Shown here: piece after piece, positions 38,661 to 48,212 of the stretch
Layout: every line of letters starts with the position of its first letter
Numbering within the stretch: the first letter of the stretch is position 1
Assembly (NCBI GenBank): GCA_021818445.1
Contig: JAKAEB010000010.1
Location: 1-64,000, forward strand
Reading direction: 5' to 3'
DNA length: 64,000 nucleotides
Origin: Planctomycetota bacterium
Lineage (GTDB): Bacteria > Planctomycetota > Phycisphaerae > WQYP01
Notes under the pieces: generated by a model
Told to the model about the DNA's origin: nothing
The model's database searches: none
Seen by the model: only the letters and a program-made list of their open reading frames with translations
Position numbers and translations under genes: made by a program

Positions 38661-39551
38661 TCACAAAATGATGTCGCCTGCCATCGCATTGGCCCGAACT
38701 TGCTCCACCGTTTTGCAACCCGGTATCACTGCCGTTACCGCCGGGTGCTTCAAACACCACGCCAGCGCCCATTGCGACATCGCCATCCCTGCGGGAACCT
38801 CATCCCGGGCAATGTGTTCCACCTCCAAAAGTCGCGCGTCCCGCTGCGCCTTGTCGTGGCCCGATCGAACATCATTGGCCGCAAATTCAACGCCCGGCCG
38901 ATATTTACCACTCAATAAACCGCTTGCCAGTGGTACACGCGCCAAAACGCCTACCTGTTGCGCCTGGGCGCTGGGCAACACCTCCCGCTCGGGCGCACGA
39001 TCCAGTCGGTTGTAAATCACCTGCAGCACCTCAATCCCCCTGGCACCGCATTGGCCCGTCTGGTGCATGTTGGTATTTTTGGAAATCGACACCCCAATAT
39101 GCCGGATTCGCCCACGCTTTTGTTCCGCCTTCAGGTAAGATAACACCTCGGGATCGTCAAATTGGCTGTCACCCCAGGAATGGTACTGGTAAATGTCAAT
39201 GTAGTCCGTCCGCAGCGCCCGCAGCGAATCTTCAAGCTGAACCGCAATTTCCGCCGCCGATCGGGGTTCAGTTCGATTCATATGGCCGTGAAATTTATGC
39301 CCGAATTTCGTGGCGATGATCCAATCGGCACGCTGGCCCGCTATCGCCGCGCCAATCAGTCGTTCTGATACATGGTCGCCGTAGCATTCGGCGGTATCGA
39401 TAAAATTAATACCTAAGTCTTTGGCCTCTTGCAGCATGGCCGCAACTTCGGCTGTCGAAAAATCTTTACCCCACTCACCCCCGAGTTGCCATGTGCCCAC
39501 CCCGATCACCGAGATTTTCAGTCCAGTGGAACCCAATACTCTGTAACGCAT
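38661..39551 (-). CDS. Aldo/keto reductase
   Basis: MRYRVLGSTGLKISVIGVGTWQLGG...NFIDTAECYGDHVSERLIGAAI...WIIATKFGHK. Confidence 0.95.
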   Translation of the reverse strand: MRYRVLGSTGLKISVIGVGTWQLGGEWGKDFSTAEVAAMLQEAKDLGINFIDTAECYGDHVSERLIGAAIAGQRADWIIATKFGHKFHGHMNRTEPRSAAEIAVQLEDSLRALRTDYIDIYQYHSWGDSQFDDPEVLSYLKAEQKRGRIRHIGVSISKNTNMHQTGQCGARGIEVLQVIYNRLDRAPEREVLPSAQAQQVGVLARVPLASGLLSGKYRPGVEFAANDVRSGHDKAQRDARLLEVEHIARDEVPAGMAMSQWALAWCLKHPAVTAVIPGCKTVEQVRANAMAGDIIL

Positions 39552-39787
39552 CCATCAACTCCTTTGACTCTACCGAGTATCGATCTGCGCTAACCCGGCA
39601 GGCGGTCTACCTTCACGCGCGATCGGTTAGAGTGCAAGTTTATCGCGGTCGTTAAATCTTGCCTTTCATACTCCCTCTGTGTATCCCGCTTAACCTCTGC
39701 GGTTCCGTCGATTAAAATCGCAGGTTTCTGGGGGGCTTATGCCCAGTTTTCCAAAAAATGGGTTCAAGCCCACCGGAAATAGGCCAT

Positions 39788-39813
39788 AATGGGGTCCAAA
39801 AAATGACCCCATT
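39788..39813. promoter_or_regulatory. Inverted repeat AATGGGGTC-N8-GACCCCATT upstream of cysC
   Basis: 9-bp perfect arms. Confidence 0.7.
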
Positions 39814-39840
39814 TGAATCGGCAACTTGAATTTGCTATGC

Positions 39841-39882
39841 TTATCCATACAAATCCTATCGGATTTGTATGTGATTGGATAA
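39841..39882. promoter_or_regulatory. Nested inverted repeat TTATCC-ATACAAATCC-TATC-GGATTTGTAT-N6-GGATAA upstream of cysC
   Basis: 11-bp perfect inner arms (CATACAAATCC/GGATTTGTATG), outer TTATCC/GGATAA. Confidence 0.75.
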
Positions 39883-39896
39883 AGGCTTGGATATCC

Positions 39897-40523
39897 ATGG
39901 CAGAAAAATCACCCAATGTCGTCTGGCATTCCGGCCACGTCACACCGGAAAATCGCCGACAACTTACCCGAAACGCCCCCGCAGTGGTGTGGCTGACCGG
40001 TTTGTCCGGGTGCGGAAAATCCACCATCGCCATGGCATTGGAGCAGTCTCTAATCCGCAGCGGCCATCTCGCCTTTGTACTTGATGGGGACAATGTCCGG
40101 CATGGTTTGAATGGCGATCTTGGCTTTAGTGTCGACGATCGGACAGAAAATATTCGCCGGGTCAGTGAGGTTGCCAAACTGTTTGCCGACGCCCATGTCA
40201 TTCCCATATGCAGTTTTATCAGTCCGTATCGTGCCGACCGGGCCAATGCTCGCAAGCGGGTGCTGCCCCATCCATTTATAGAAGTCTTTGTCGATGCCCC
40301 GCTGCATATTTGCGAACAGCGCGATCCCAAAAATCTTTATAAAAAGGCGCGTGCCAGTGCCGCCGCGGGCAAACCCATGGCCTTCACCGGCGTCGATGCA
40401 CCTTACGAGCCGCCCGAAAATGCCGAGGTGCGCGTCGAAACCAATCGTCAATCGGTGGATCAATGTGTCGAGGCAATTCTGCTCGCCCTGCGCGGTCGTC
40501 ACATATTATTGGAGTCTGCATGA
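39897..40523 (+). CDS. cysC: Adenylylsulfate (APS) kinase
   Basis: VVWLTGLSGCGKSTIAMALEQSL, LDGDNVRHGLNGDLGFSVDDRTENIRRVSEVAKL. Confidence 0.96.
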   Translation: MAEKSPNVVWHSGHVTPENRRQLTRNAPAVVWLTGLSGCGKSTIAMALEQSLIRSGHLAFVLDGDNVRHGLNGDLGFSVDDRTENIRRVSEVAKLFADAHVIPICSFISPYRADRANARKRVLPHPFIEVFVDAPLHICEQRDPKNLYKKARASAAAGKPMAFTGVDAPYEPPENAEVRVETNRQSVDQCVEAILLALRGRHILLESA

Positions 40524-41437
40524 ATAATCGCGTGGTCGATCTCCATACGCATTCAACCGCCAGTGACGGCTCCTTAACCCCAACTGAATTGGTTCGCGCC
40601 GCAGTAAATGGCGGCTTATGCGGTTTGGCACTGACCGATCATGATTCCGGTGGCGGGTTGATCGAGGCGCAAGTGGCCGCCGATAAAGCCGGATTGCGTT
40701 TTGTGCCGGGCATTGAAATCTCGGCCGAAGCACCGGCCCCGGCAACCATGCATTTACTCGGGTATTACATCGATCCCCATTCACCCGCTTTGCTCAAAAT
40801 GAGCCAGATACTCATCGATGGTCGTAACAATCGTAATCCTCGCATCATTGCCAAACTCAACGAACTTGGCTGCAAAATCACCATGGATCAGGTACTGGAA
40901 ATTGCCCACCGCGGCGACGCCGCAGGTAATCGCACCGTGGTGGTGGGGCGGCCGCATATTGCCCAGGCTCTGCTGGAATCGCATTGCGTAGCGAGTCTGA
41001 AGCAGGCGTTTGATGTTTATTTGGGTATGGGCGGGGCAGCCTATTTTGATAAAGAACGTCTCACCCCGCGTCAGGCCATCGACTGCATCCACGATGCCGG
41101 CGGGCTGGCGGTTTTGGCGCACCCGGTACAACTGCGGGCCCAGAACCATGCCCATCTTCAACATTCCATCGAGTCACTCGTTGACCTTGGGCTCGACGGC
41201 ATTGAAGTATGGCACTCTGACCATCGCCCCCAGGATGCCAGCTTTTTGCTGCAAATCGCCACCAAGCATCAACTCGTAGTTACCGGCGGATCTGATTTTC
41301 ACGGAACTCGCAAGCCGGATATTAATATCGGCATCGGCCGAAGCAACGTCCGCGTGCCGGAGCATATACTCGATGAACTCCATGCAGCATGGAAAAACAA
41401 ATTTCAGGCCAAGCCCGCCGGGACAGCCGTAAACTAA
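40520..41437 (+). CDS. PHP-domain phosphoesterase (TrpH/YciV, COG0613-like)
   Basis: VDLHTHSTASDGSLTPTELVRAAVNGGLCGLALTDHDSGGG...FVPGIEISAE...LAVLAHP...GGSDFHG; start overlaps cysC stop. Confidence 0.92.
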   Translation: MNNRVVDLHTHSTASDGSLTPTELVRAAVNGGLCGLALTDHDSGGGLIEAQVAADKAGLRFVPGIEISAEAPAPATMHLLGYYIDPHSPALLKMSQILIDGRNNRNPRIIAKLNELGCKITMDQVLEIAHRGDAAGNRTVVVGRPHIAQALLESHCVASLKQAFDVYLGMGGAAYFDKERLTPRQAIDCIHDAGGLAVLAHPVQLRAQNHAHLQHSIESLVDLGLDGIEVWHSDHRPQDASFLLQIATKHQLVVTGGSDFHGTRKPDINIGIGRSNVRVPEHILDELHAAWKNKFQAKPAGTAVN

Positions 41438-41457
41438 CTTGAGGATTATCAACAGCC

Positions 41458-42201
41458 ATGACAACCGCGGCCATCAGCGATCAAATTAATATTCTTCCCG
41501 AAGTCGCCAATAAGGTTACGGCGAATATGTCTCCACCGGAAATTGTGCGATGGGCCGCCGACACCTTCGGCCCCAGACTCATCATGACCAGCAGCTTCGG
41601 TGCAGAAAGCATGTGCCTGATTCACATGGCCACCCGCGCCATCCCTGATATTCCGATCGTGTTTATCAATACCGGATACCTGTTTCCGCAAACACTCCTG
41701 TTTATGGAGACAATGCGGCGACAATATCGGCTTAATATTCTGGAATTTCACACCGAGCACGATCCAATAGTCTGGCTTTCCGTAAATGGTGAACCCGATC
41801 CGCGCACACGCCGGGATGTCGAGGCGTGCTGCCGCGCCAATAAAAACAGCGTGTTTGACCGTGCGATGCAGTCGCTGGCACCGGCGGCGTGGCTGCGCGG
41901 CATTCGGGCCGATCAATCTGCGCACCGGTCGCAAATGCAAACGCTCGAGGCCAACCGCCGCACCGGATCGCTCGCCATATCTCCGTTGCTTCGCTGGACG
42001 ACAAAGGACATCCATCAATACATGCGGCATCACGACCTGCCCTATCATCCCCTGTGGAATGAAGGGTATACGTCAATCGGCTGCAATCCCGAAACGTGCA
42101 CTCGTCCGCTGACCGCGGGGGAAGATTCCCGTGATGGGCGTTGGAGCGGCATGGACAAAAAAGAGTGCGGCATCCACCTTGATCAAGGTGCGGGGATTTA
42201 A
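41458..42201 (+). CDS. cysH: (P)APS reductase, Cys-rich assimilatory type
   Basis: MTSSFGAESMCLIHMATR...VFINTGYLFPQT...EACCRANK...SIGCNPETCTRP. Confidence 0.92.
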   Translation: MTTAAISDQINILPEVANKVTANMSPPEIVRWAADTFGPRLIMTSSFGAESMCLIHMATRAIPDIPIVFINTGYLFPQTLLFMETMRRQYRLNILEFHTEHDPIVWLSVNGEPDPRTRRDVEACCRANKNSVFDRAMQSLAPAAWLRGIRADQSAHRSQMQTLEANRRTGSLAISPLLRWTTKDIHQYMRHHDLPYHPLWNEGYTSIGCNPETCTRPLTAGEDSRDGRWSGMDKKECGIHLDQGAGI

Positions 42202-42249
42202 TATATGGTCCTTTGGTCCGGGCGTTAACGACTGCAAAACTCGCCACCG

Positions 42250-42432
42250 AATTTCGGGCTTGTCCCGGCGCGCCTGCACGGCAGCATTTACTGCGGTGGC
42301 ATCGGTGCATATAGCGCGCCGCGATGAAGCGCGTGTGCCCAAGGGACGCGGCTAAATGGGCGATGCGAACACGCAATGCTGGCCCATCCCTGCCCGACAC
42401 CGAATGGTTTAGCCATTGGGCTTGTCCCGGCG
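42250..42432. repeat. Dispersed intergenic repeat elements including GCTTGTCCCGGCG
   Basis: GCTTGTCCCGGCG at 42258-42270 and 42420-42432, also at 7721-7733 and 8173-8185; CGCGGCTAAATGGG shared with 12541 region. Confidence 0.65.
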
Positions 42433-42822
42433 AGCTTTTTCGCTTTTGACAATATCTTTGTGCCATTCCCGCTCTCTGAGGTGGAAATCAACGCTTTGGG
42501 CCTCCGCAAAGGGGGGTAAAGATGATCAGGCTAAAAATCAATGCGCCAAATATTCCTTAATGCGACATAAAATGACAAAAATATGAACAATAGAATAGAT
42601 TCTGTGCGTAGAACCCCGCTATCGCCGCAAATTAAATAGTTTTAGGCTATAAAAGTATAAAATATCATTCAAATGATAACATGTAAAATAAAATAGTATC
42701 ATAAATGAAACTATTTGCATTGTGATTCGTTTTACCCATCGGAAGCATCGCAGATCAGCCCTTTCAGGCTGGCGGGCTTTGATACGGGGCTAACCGCCTC
42801 GAATTACTCTCTGGAGGTCTTT

Positions 42823-43356
42823 ATGAACGCCTTCCTTTCTCATCTCGCGGCTAAAACTACCGGATGCAAATTGCTCCTTGCCGGGGCGGTAGCCGCCTCA
42901 GCCTTGGCCATCGGTTCAACCGCCCACGCGGGGGTACGGGTGGCGTTTGGCTTCAATTTTGGTTTGCCAGTGGTGGTGTCCGCCCCGGTTTATACTCCGC
43001 GTCCCATTTATTATCGGCCGGCTCCGGTGTACGCACCCGCCCCGGCCTATGTTCCGGCTTGCCCGCCACCGGTTTATACTCCAGCGCCCATTTATCCAAC
43101 GCCGGCTTATGCCGCGCCCACCTATTGCCCGCCACCGGTTCCGGTTTATCGCCCGGTGTATCAGCCAATTTATCGCCCCGTTTTTCATCCCGTCTACCGG
43201 CCGATCTATCGCCCGATCTTCCGGCCCGCCTTTCACCCAAACTTCCGGCGATTCGATCGGCGCGATTGGCATGGCGATCGGGGCGACCGTGGTCAGGACT
43301 TCAATCGATGGCATGGCGGCGGCCGGGGTTTCCATGGCGGCTGGCAGCACCACTGA
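42823..43356 (+). CDS. Exported Pro/Tyr-rich low-complexity repeat protein
   Basis: Signal peptide ending STAHA; tandem PVYxPxPxY / YRPIYRPIFRP repeats; GGAGGT SD 6 nt before ATG. Confidence 0.7.
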   Translation: MNAFLSHLAAKTTGCKLLLAGAVAASALAIGSTAHAGVRVAFGFNFGLPVVVSAPVYTPRPIYYRPAPVYAPAPAYVPACPPPVYTPAPIYPTPAYAAPTYCPPPVPVYRPVYQPIYRPVFHPVYRPIYRPIFRPAFHPNFRRFDRRDWHGDRGDRGQDFNRWHGGGRGFHGGWQHH

Positions 43357-43599
43357 CGCAAGCCGTTGATTGACCGTAAGAAATAGCGGGGCAAGGATGC
43401 CCGACTCGGCGGTGGGAATGATCTGGACGGTCATTCCCACCTTTTCTTTTTGTGGCCAACTGCCCTGCTTTTTGCCGGTGGCTGGCATACAAGACGGATG
43501 CAATCACCGCTTGCTTTGCTTCGTCGCCGCCGTCCGCTTGCTCTCCAAGCCCCATTTCTCATAGACTTCCGTGCTTGGTACACATTCGACAGGAGTACA

Positions 43600-45399
43600 A
43601 TGACCGATTCAAATCCAATTAAAAAGCCGACCGACAGGGTAATGGTGGCACCATCCATGGCGGTTTCCCTGGCCAATGAAGGCACCGTGCCCAAACCCAG
43701 TGTGCTTGCACCACGCACACTTCGATTGTGCTTTCTATCGGTCATTCTTGGAGGTGTTGGTTTTGTGGCCGCGATGGTGCTGATGAAAGCGATTGGCCTG
43801 CTTACCAACATCTGTTTTTACGGTCGCTGGTCGTTTGCATTTACTGCCCCCACCGACGCCCATCTGGGTTACTGGGTGATCCTTATTCCGGTGGCGGGGG
43901 CCATCGCGGTTGGATTTTTGGCCCGCTACGGTCACGCTGGCATTCGGGGGCATGGCATACCTGAAGCGATGGAAAGCATCCTGACAAATGAAAGTCGTGT
44001 GCCGCGCCGCATAGCCTTTCTCAAACCGCTGTCGGCCGTGCTGAGTATTGGTACCGGCGGGCCATTTGGAGCCGAAGGTCCCATCATCGCCACCGGCGGG
44101 GCGTTTGGTTCCATGATCGGACAGATGCTGGAGAGCACGCCGGACGAACGTAAAATTTTGCTTTCCGCCGGAGCGGCCGCCGGCATGGCCGCGACATTCG
44201 GTGCGCCGATATCGGCCATACTGCTGGCGGTAGAGCTGCTGCTTTTTGAGTTCAGCCCGCGGTCGCTGATTCCCGTAGCCCTGGCCAGCGGTGTGGCGGC
44301 GGGATTGCGGATTTTGGCAATGGGGGCCTCACCGATATTTCATATGCAGCCTTTCGGTGCCCCGAGTCATCTTTCATTATTATTTTACGCCTTGATCGGC
44401 CTGCTGTGCGGCGTAGCATCGGTAGGCGTTACCAAGATGCTTTTCCGGGTTGAAGATATATTTGAAAAATACATCCCTGTGCACTGGATGTGGTGGCCGG
44501 CCATCGGGGCGGTCGTTGTGGGTGCCTGCGGCATTTTTGACGCCAATTCCATGGGCGTGGGGTACGATCACATCTCCGCGATTCTCTCCGCGCATTGGGC
44601 TTTGTCTGCCATTGCTCTTTTATTGATTTTTAAGTGGATTTCGTGGACGATCGCTCTGGGCAGCGGCACCTCGGGCGGAACGCTGGCACCGCTTTTCATG
44701 ATGGGCGGTGCATTGGGCTTTTTGCTGGGCATCGGTATCGTGCATCTCGTGCCGGATGCCGGAGTCAATGCCGGCGTGGCTGCACTGGTTGGAATGGCGG
44801 CACTTTTTGCCGGCGCATCGCGGGCATTTCTGACTTCGGTCGTATTCGCCTTTGAAACCACGCTCCAGCCCCACGGCCTCCTGCCTCTGCTTATAGGGTG
44901 CACGCTCTCTTTCTGGGTGTCCTGCCTGCTCATGCCAGATTCAATCATGACCGAGAAAATTGCCCGCCGCGGAGTTTCCGTGCCCATCCATTTTCAGGCC
45001 AATCCGCTGGAGCATCTCTCCGCGCGCGATGCCGTCACCCGCCGCCCGTCAATCGTAGCCCTCGGTACCTCGATAGGCGATGCACGAAAAACGATCGACG
45101 TTGCCCAGCAACCGCCCAATGAGTACGCTGTCGTCGTCGATATGAATAATCACCCCTTGGGAATTGTGCCAATTAAAAATATTCTCGATCCAGGTATTGC
45201 GGCGGCCGCGATAGTGGACCATCTGCCCATTATGCCGGTGGCGGCTCTGAAGGCAGACCACCCGCTGCGGATGGCCTCGCGCATTGTTGTTGATTCCAAC
45301 CCGCACGCCGTCATCATTATCGATCCAGCAATGCCGGGCGCTCCGTTGGGCGTACTGACCGCCGAGGATATCTTGACAGCGGCAACCCCCCGTCCGTAG
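43600..45399 (+). CDS. Voltage-gated chloride channel family (ClC) protein with C-terminal CBS domains
   Basis: GTGGPFGAEGPIIATGGAFGSMIGQ, GSGTSGGTLAPLFMMGGALG; CBS-like ARDAVTRRPSIVALGTSIGDARKTI. Confidence 0.95.
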   Translation: MTDSNPIKKPTDRVMVAPSMAVSLANEGTVPKPSVLAPRTLRLCFLSVILGGVGFVAAMVLMKAIGLLTNICFYGRWSFAFTAPTDAHLGYWVILIPVAGAIAVGFLARYGHAGIRGHGIPEAMESILTNESRVPRRIAFLKPLSAVLSIGTGGPFGAEGPIIATGGAFGSMIGQMLESTPDERKILLSAGAAAGMAATFGAPISAILLAVELLLFEFSPRSLIPVALASGVAAGLRILAMGASPIFHMQPFGAPSHLSLLFYALIGLLCGVASVGVTKMLFRVEDIFEKYIPVHWMWWPAIGAVVVGACGIFDANSMGVGYDHISAILSAHWALSAIALLLIFKWISWTIALGSGTSGGTLAPLFMMGGALGFLLGIGIVHLVPDAGVNAGVAALVGMAALFAGASRAFLTSVVFAFETTLQPHGLLPLLIGCTLSFWVSCLLMPDSIMTEKIARRGVSVPIHFQANPLEHLSARDAVTRRPSIVALGTSIGDARKTIDVAQQPPNEYAVVVDMNNHPLGIVPIKNILDPGIAAAAIVDHLPIMPVAALKADHPLRMASRIVVDSNPHAVIIIDPAMPGAPLGVLTAEDILTAATPRP

Positions 45400-45492
45400 A
45401 TGGTGATAGGGGTTACGCAGCATTTAGGGTGTTGATTTTTCCTTGCACCTGATTTCCCTTACCATCTCGGCCGCACCGGCGCTGGCTTTTTT

Positions 45493-46830
45493 TTGCAGGG
45501 ATGGCTTTTAATCGTGCAACGCTACATGACACCCATTGTCCTTGGAATAGTACTGATCGCGTCAATCATTCTGGCGGTGCAGGCTCACCACAAAGTGGCC
45601 CATGAGATGACACGGCAGAAACACATCGACGCCTTCGATTCCTACATGAAAGTGGTTCCCAAGTTTATTCATGACCATAAACCCTATCGTTCCGACCGCT
45701 TTCCGCTGCCGCCATTTGCCATGCTTTTCGTTGCGCCGTTCACATTGCTTTCGCGCCCCGATGCGCAGGCGGCGTGGGTGCTCTGCAAGCCCCTGTTTTT
45801 TGTCCCCATATTTTTTCTGGCCTATTCCATTATCAAGCGTTCGTCCGGCCCTATCGAACCACTGGCCATCGGACTGATCATCGCGGGCTGGTTTTTCCCC
45901 GTCATTGGCGATATTCAGGAAGGGCAGATGAATCTGCTGATGTTGCTGCCGCTGACGCTCGGGCTGTGGTTTGCGCAAGATGCCAATAAACGCAGCCAAA
46001 TACTTGCGGGGCTTTTTGTGGCGATGGCCATTTGCATCAAAGTGACGCCCTTGGCATTTCTGGCGTATTTTCTGTTCCGTCGGCGCTGGCTTTTGTCCAT
46101 GTTTATTCTCATCGGGTCTGTACTGTGGTTGTTCGTCGTACCCGGATTGTTTTTTGGCTTTGGGCAAAACCTCCTCTGGATGCACCAGTGGACCGATATC
46201 ATGATCAAGCCGTACATACTGCATGATCGTATTAAATTTCCCAACGGAGAATCCATACCTGAACTGATATTGCGATTTTTCTCGCATGAGCCAGCGTGGA
46301 AGACCTTTTCTCACGGCCACGTAGTGTGGCATTACGTCAATATTGCCGCCATCCCGCCAAAACTGGCCCATCTCATTGGCCGAATCATTCTGGGCGTGAT
46401 TGCCGTGACCGGCATCGTGTGGGCCCGCCAGTCCGTTCCCGATTTTCACGCGCGCCGTTATCCATTGGAGATTGCCTGCATCGGGGCATTTATGCTGTGG
46501 GCATCGGAACGCACGTGGGTGCCGCACTACGTCACACTCATCTTCGCGCTTATGGCGGTCGGGATGGTCGCATCGGACAAACTCGCCACACGCCGCAGCC
46601 AAAAAATCGCATGGTGGTCATTATTGGCGGTGGCGTTACTGATGCCGCTGACTTCAGAACTGGCGAAAATTTTCGGCCCCGACGGCCGCCATTACACCGA
46701 CTGCGCCGATGTCGTGATCTGGTGTTCGTTTATCCTGGTAGGGGCGATATTGGCGGCCCGCTTCAATCCGCCGGGCGCGTATGTCGCCACGGTGGGAGGC
46801 GATGCAAATGGGATCAAAGCATCCGCATGA
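45493..46830 (+). CDS. Polytopic membrane protein, GT87/DUF2029-like glycosyltransferase
   Basis: Multiple TM helices; FAMLFVAPFTLL, QEGQMNLLMLLPLTLGLWFAQ, AICIKVTPLAFLAYFLFRRRW. Confidence 0.82.
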   Translation: MQGWLLIVQRYMTPIVLGIVLIASIILAVQAHHKVAHEMTRQKHIDAFDSYMKVVPKFIHDHKPYRSDRFPLPPFAMLFVAPFTLLSRPDAQAAWVLCKPLFFVPIFFLAYSIIKRSSGPIEPLAIGLIIAGWFFPVIGDIQEGQMNLLMLLPLTLGLWFAQDANKRSQILAGLFVAMAICIKVTPLAFLAYFLFRRRWLLSMFILIGSVLWLFVVPGLFFGFGQNLLWMHQWTDIMIKPYILHDRIKFPNGESIPELILRFFSHEPAWKTFSHGHVVWHYVNIAAIPPKLAHLIGRIILGVIAVTGIVWARQSVPDFHARRYPLEIACIGAFMLWASERTWVPHYVTLIFALMAVGMVASDKLATRRSQKIAWWSLLAVALLMPLTSELAKIFGPDGRHYTDCADVVIWCSFILVGAILAARFNPPGAYVATVGGDANGIKASA

Positions 46831-46972
46831 GCGTTTCCATCGCTATGCACGGCACGTACGTTTGCCCCCTTTGCCATGATTCCGCGTGAGAGCCCTTGCC
46901 CTGGCAGTGCCATTCGGGACTCGCGCAAGATGTTGCCATCATGCGATGCTGACATTAAGTCTTGAGACGCGG

Positions 46973-47776
46973 TTATTTTTGGCGATAGATGACGGTTTCA
47001 TATTTGGCATGATGCACACCGCGCAGGCCGCGGGCATAGATGCTGTGCTTGCCGCCGATGCGGATGGACGCATTCATGGCCGCCGCCACATCCACCACCA
47101 CACTCGGTGACGTGATATAAACACCGTTGAGGACGGAACAGTCCGTCACCAGAACTTTATCATGCCCATCCGGAAATACGGTAACCGCATGCGTAAGGTG
47201 CACATTGTAAGGCACCGCGTAAACGTGAGGTCTGACCCGTTGGACCATGTGCCAGCGGCGGCCCTTGGGGCCTAAAACACCCGCATAGGGCGTCCAGATG
47301 ATCACCGGCCCTTTTTTCAGATAGCGCTCCAGTCGATTCACCAGTCGCTCCCGTTCTCCGGGGGCAAAACGCACCAGCATCCAACTGGGGTTGATCACCC
47401 GGGGTGCCATATGGGTGGCAAGCGAAAACCGCTTGGCCTTGAGGTGATCCACCTTCCGATTGCCCCAGACCATCTTGTGGCTGTTGACCATATACGCCGT
47501 CCATGGTGCCCAACCGAAATAGGCGGCGTAGCCGGTAGCGGCCAGCGGTTTGTAAAACGTACGCTGCTGAAATTTTTTAAGATGGTGGTACGTCGGCACA
47601 AATCCATAATAATATTTCAATGCCGACGCCAGTGCGTCGTAGGAGCATTGATTGAATTGGCCCACCCAAAGGGCCTTCTGAGCGGCCTTTGGTTTGTGCA
47701 CCGTGGCACCGGCCATGCCCACCCCAGTCATCAGCAGCGTTCCGGCCGCCATCAACGAAAGGCTTAATCTGCGCAT
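46973..47776 (-). CDS. Exported C39-peptidase-like protein
   Basis: Signal peptide; QFNQCSYDALASALKYYYG and HLTHAVTVFPDGHDKVLVTDC. Confidence 0.6.
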   Translation of the reverse strand: MRRLSLSLMAAGTLLMTGVGMAGATVHKPKAAQKALWVGQFNQCSYDALASALKYYYGFVPTYHHLKKFQQRTFYKPLAATGYAAYFGWAPWTAYMVNSHKMVWGNRKVDHLKAKRFSLATHMAPRVINPSWMLVRFAPGERERLVNRLERYLKKGPVIIWTPYAGVLGPKGRRWHMVQRVRPHVYAVPYNVHLTHAVTVFPDGHDKVLVTDCSVLNGVYITSPSVVVDVAAAMNASIRIGGKHSIYARGLRGVHHAKYETVIYRQK

Positions 47777-48212
47777 AGTTGAAACCCTTGAAAGAAAAAT
47801 TATCCAACATGACCTGATGTCGATCCATCAGCGACGTTGCCGATGAAGAGAATCCCTTGCGGTGGAGTCTTATAAAGCACTTGCAATGAGCTTGTTCCGC
47901 TTTGGAGTGTCGTGAGATTTCAGAAAATTCAAAAACTTGATTGAAATTTTGCTTCCAACATGCCACAATACGTCGGACTTGAGGCGGGCGGTTTTACGAT
48001 GGATGCCGAAACGCCGCTGGGTGATGGTTAAGGTGACGCGGATTCCATTGACGGGTTTGGCGGCGAGCATTACTATCATCACCCGGACTTTGTGCAAAGT
48101 TTCACAACCTCGCCGCGCCGAGGTGTGATGATTGTTGGAGAGCCGCCGCTTGGGCCTCGTTTAGCTGCCCGGCCATCAGGTGGCAGCCTGTTTAAGGATT
48201 GCGGCCTATAAC

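Noticed and set aside
42131-42355. 74-aa plus-strand ORF after cysH
   Set aside because: Overlaps cysH out of frame and runs into dispersed repeat DNA
45562-46602. 346-aa minus-strand ORF
   Set aside because: Antisense shadow of the GT87-like membrane protein; His/Gln-rich composition typical of antisense frames
47870-48097. 75-aa minus-strand ORF upstream of actA
   Set aside because: No domain, weak start context; region more likely the act operon promoter
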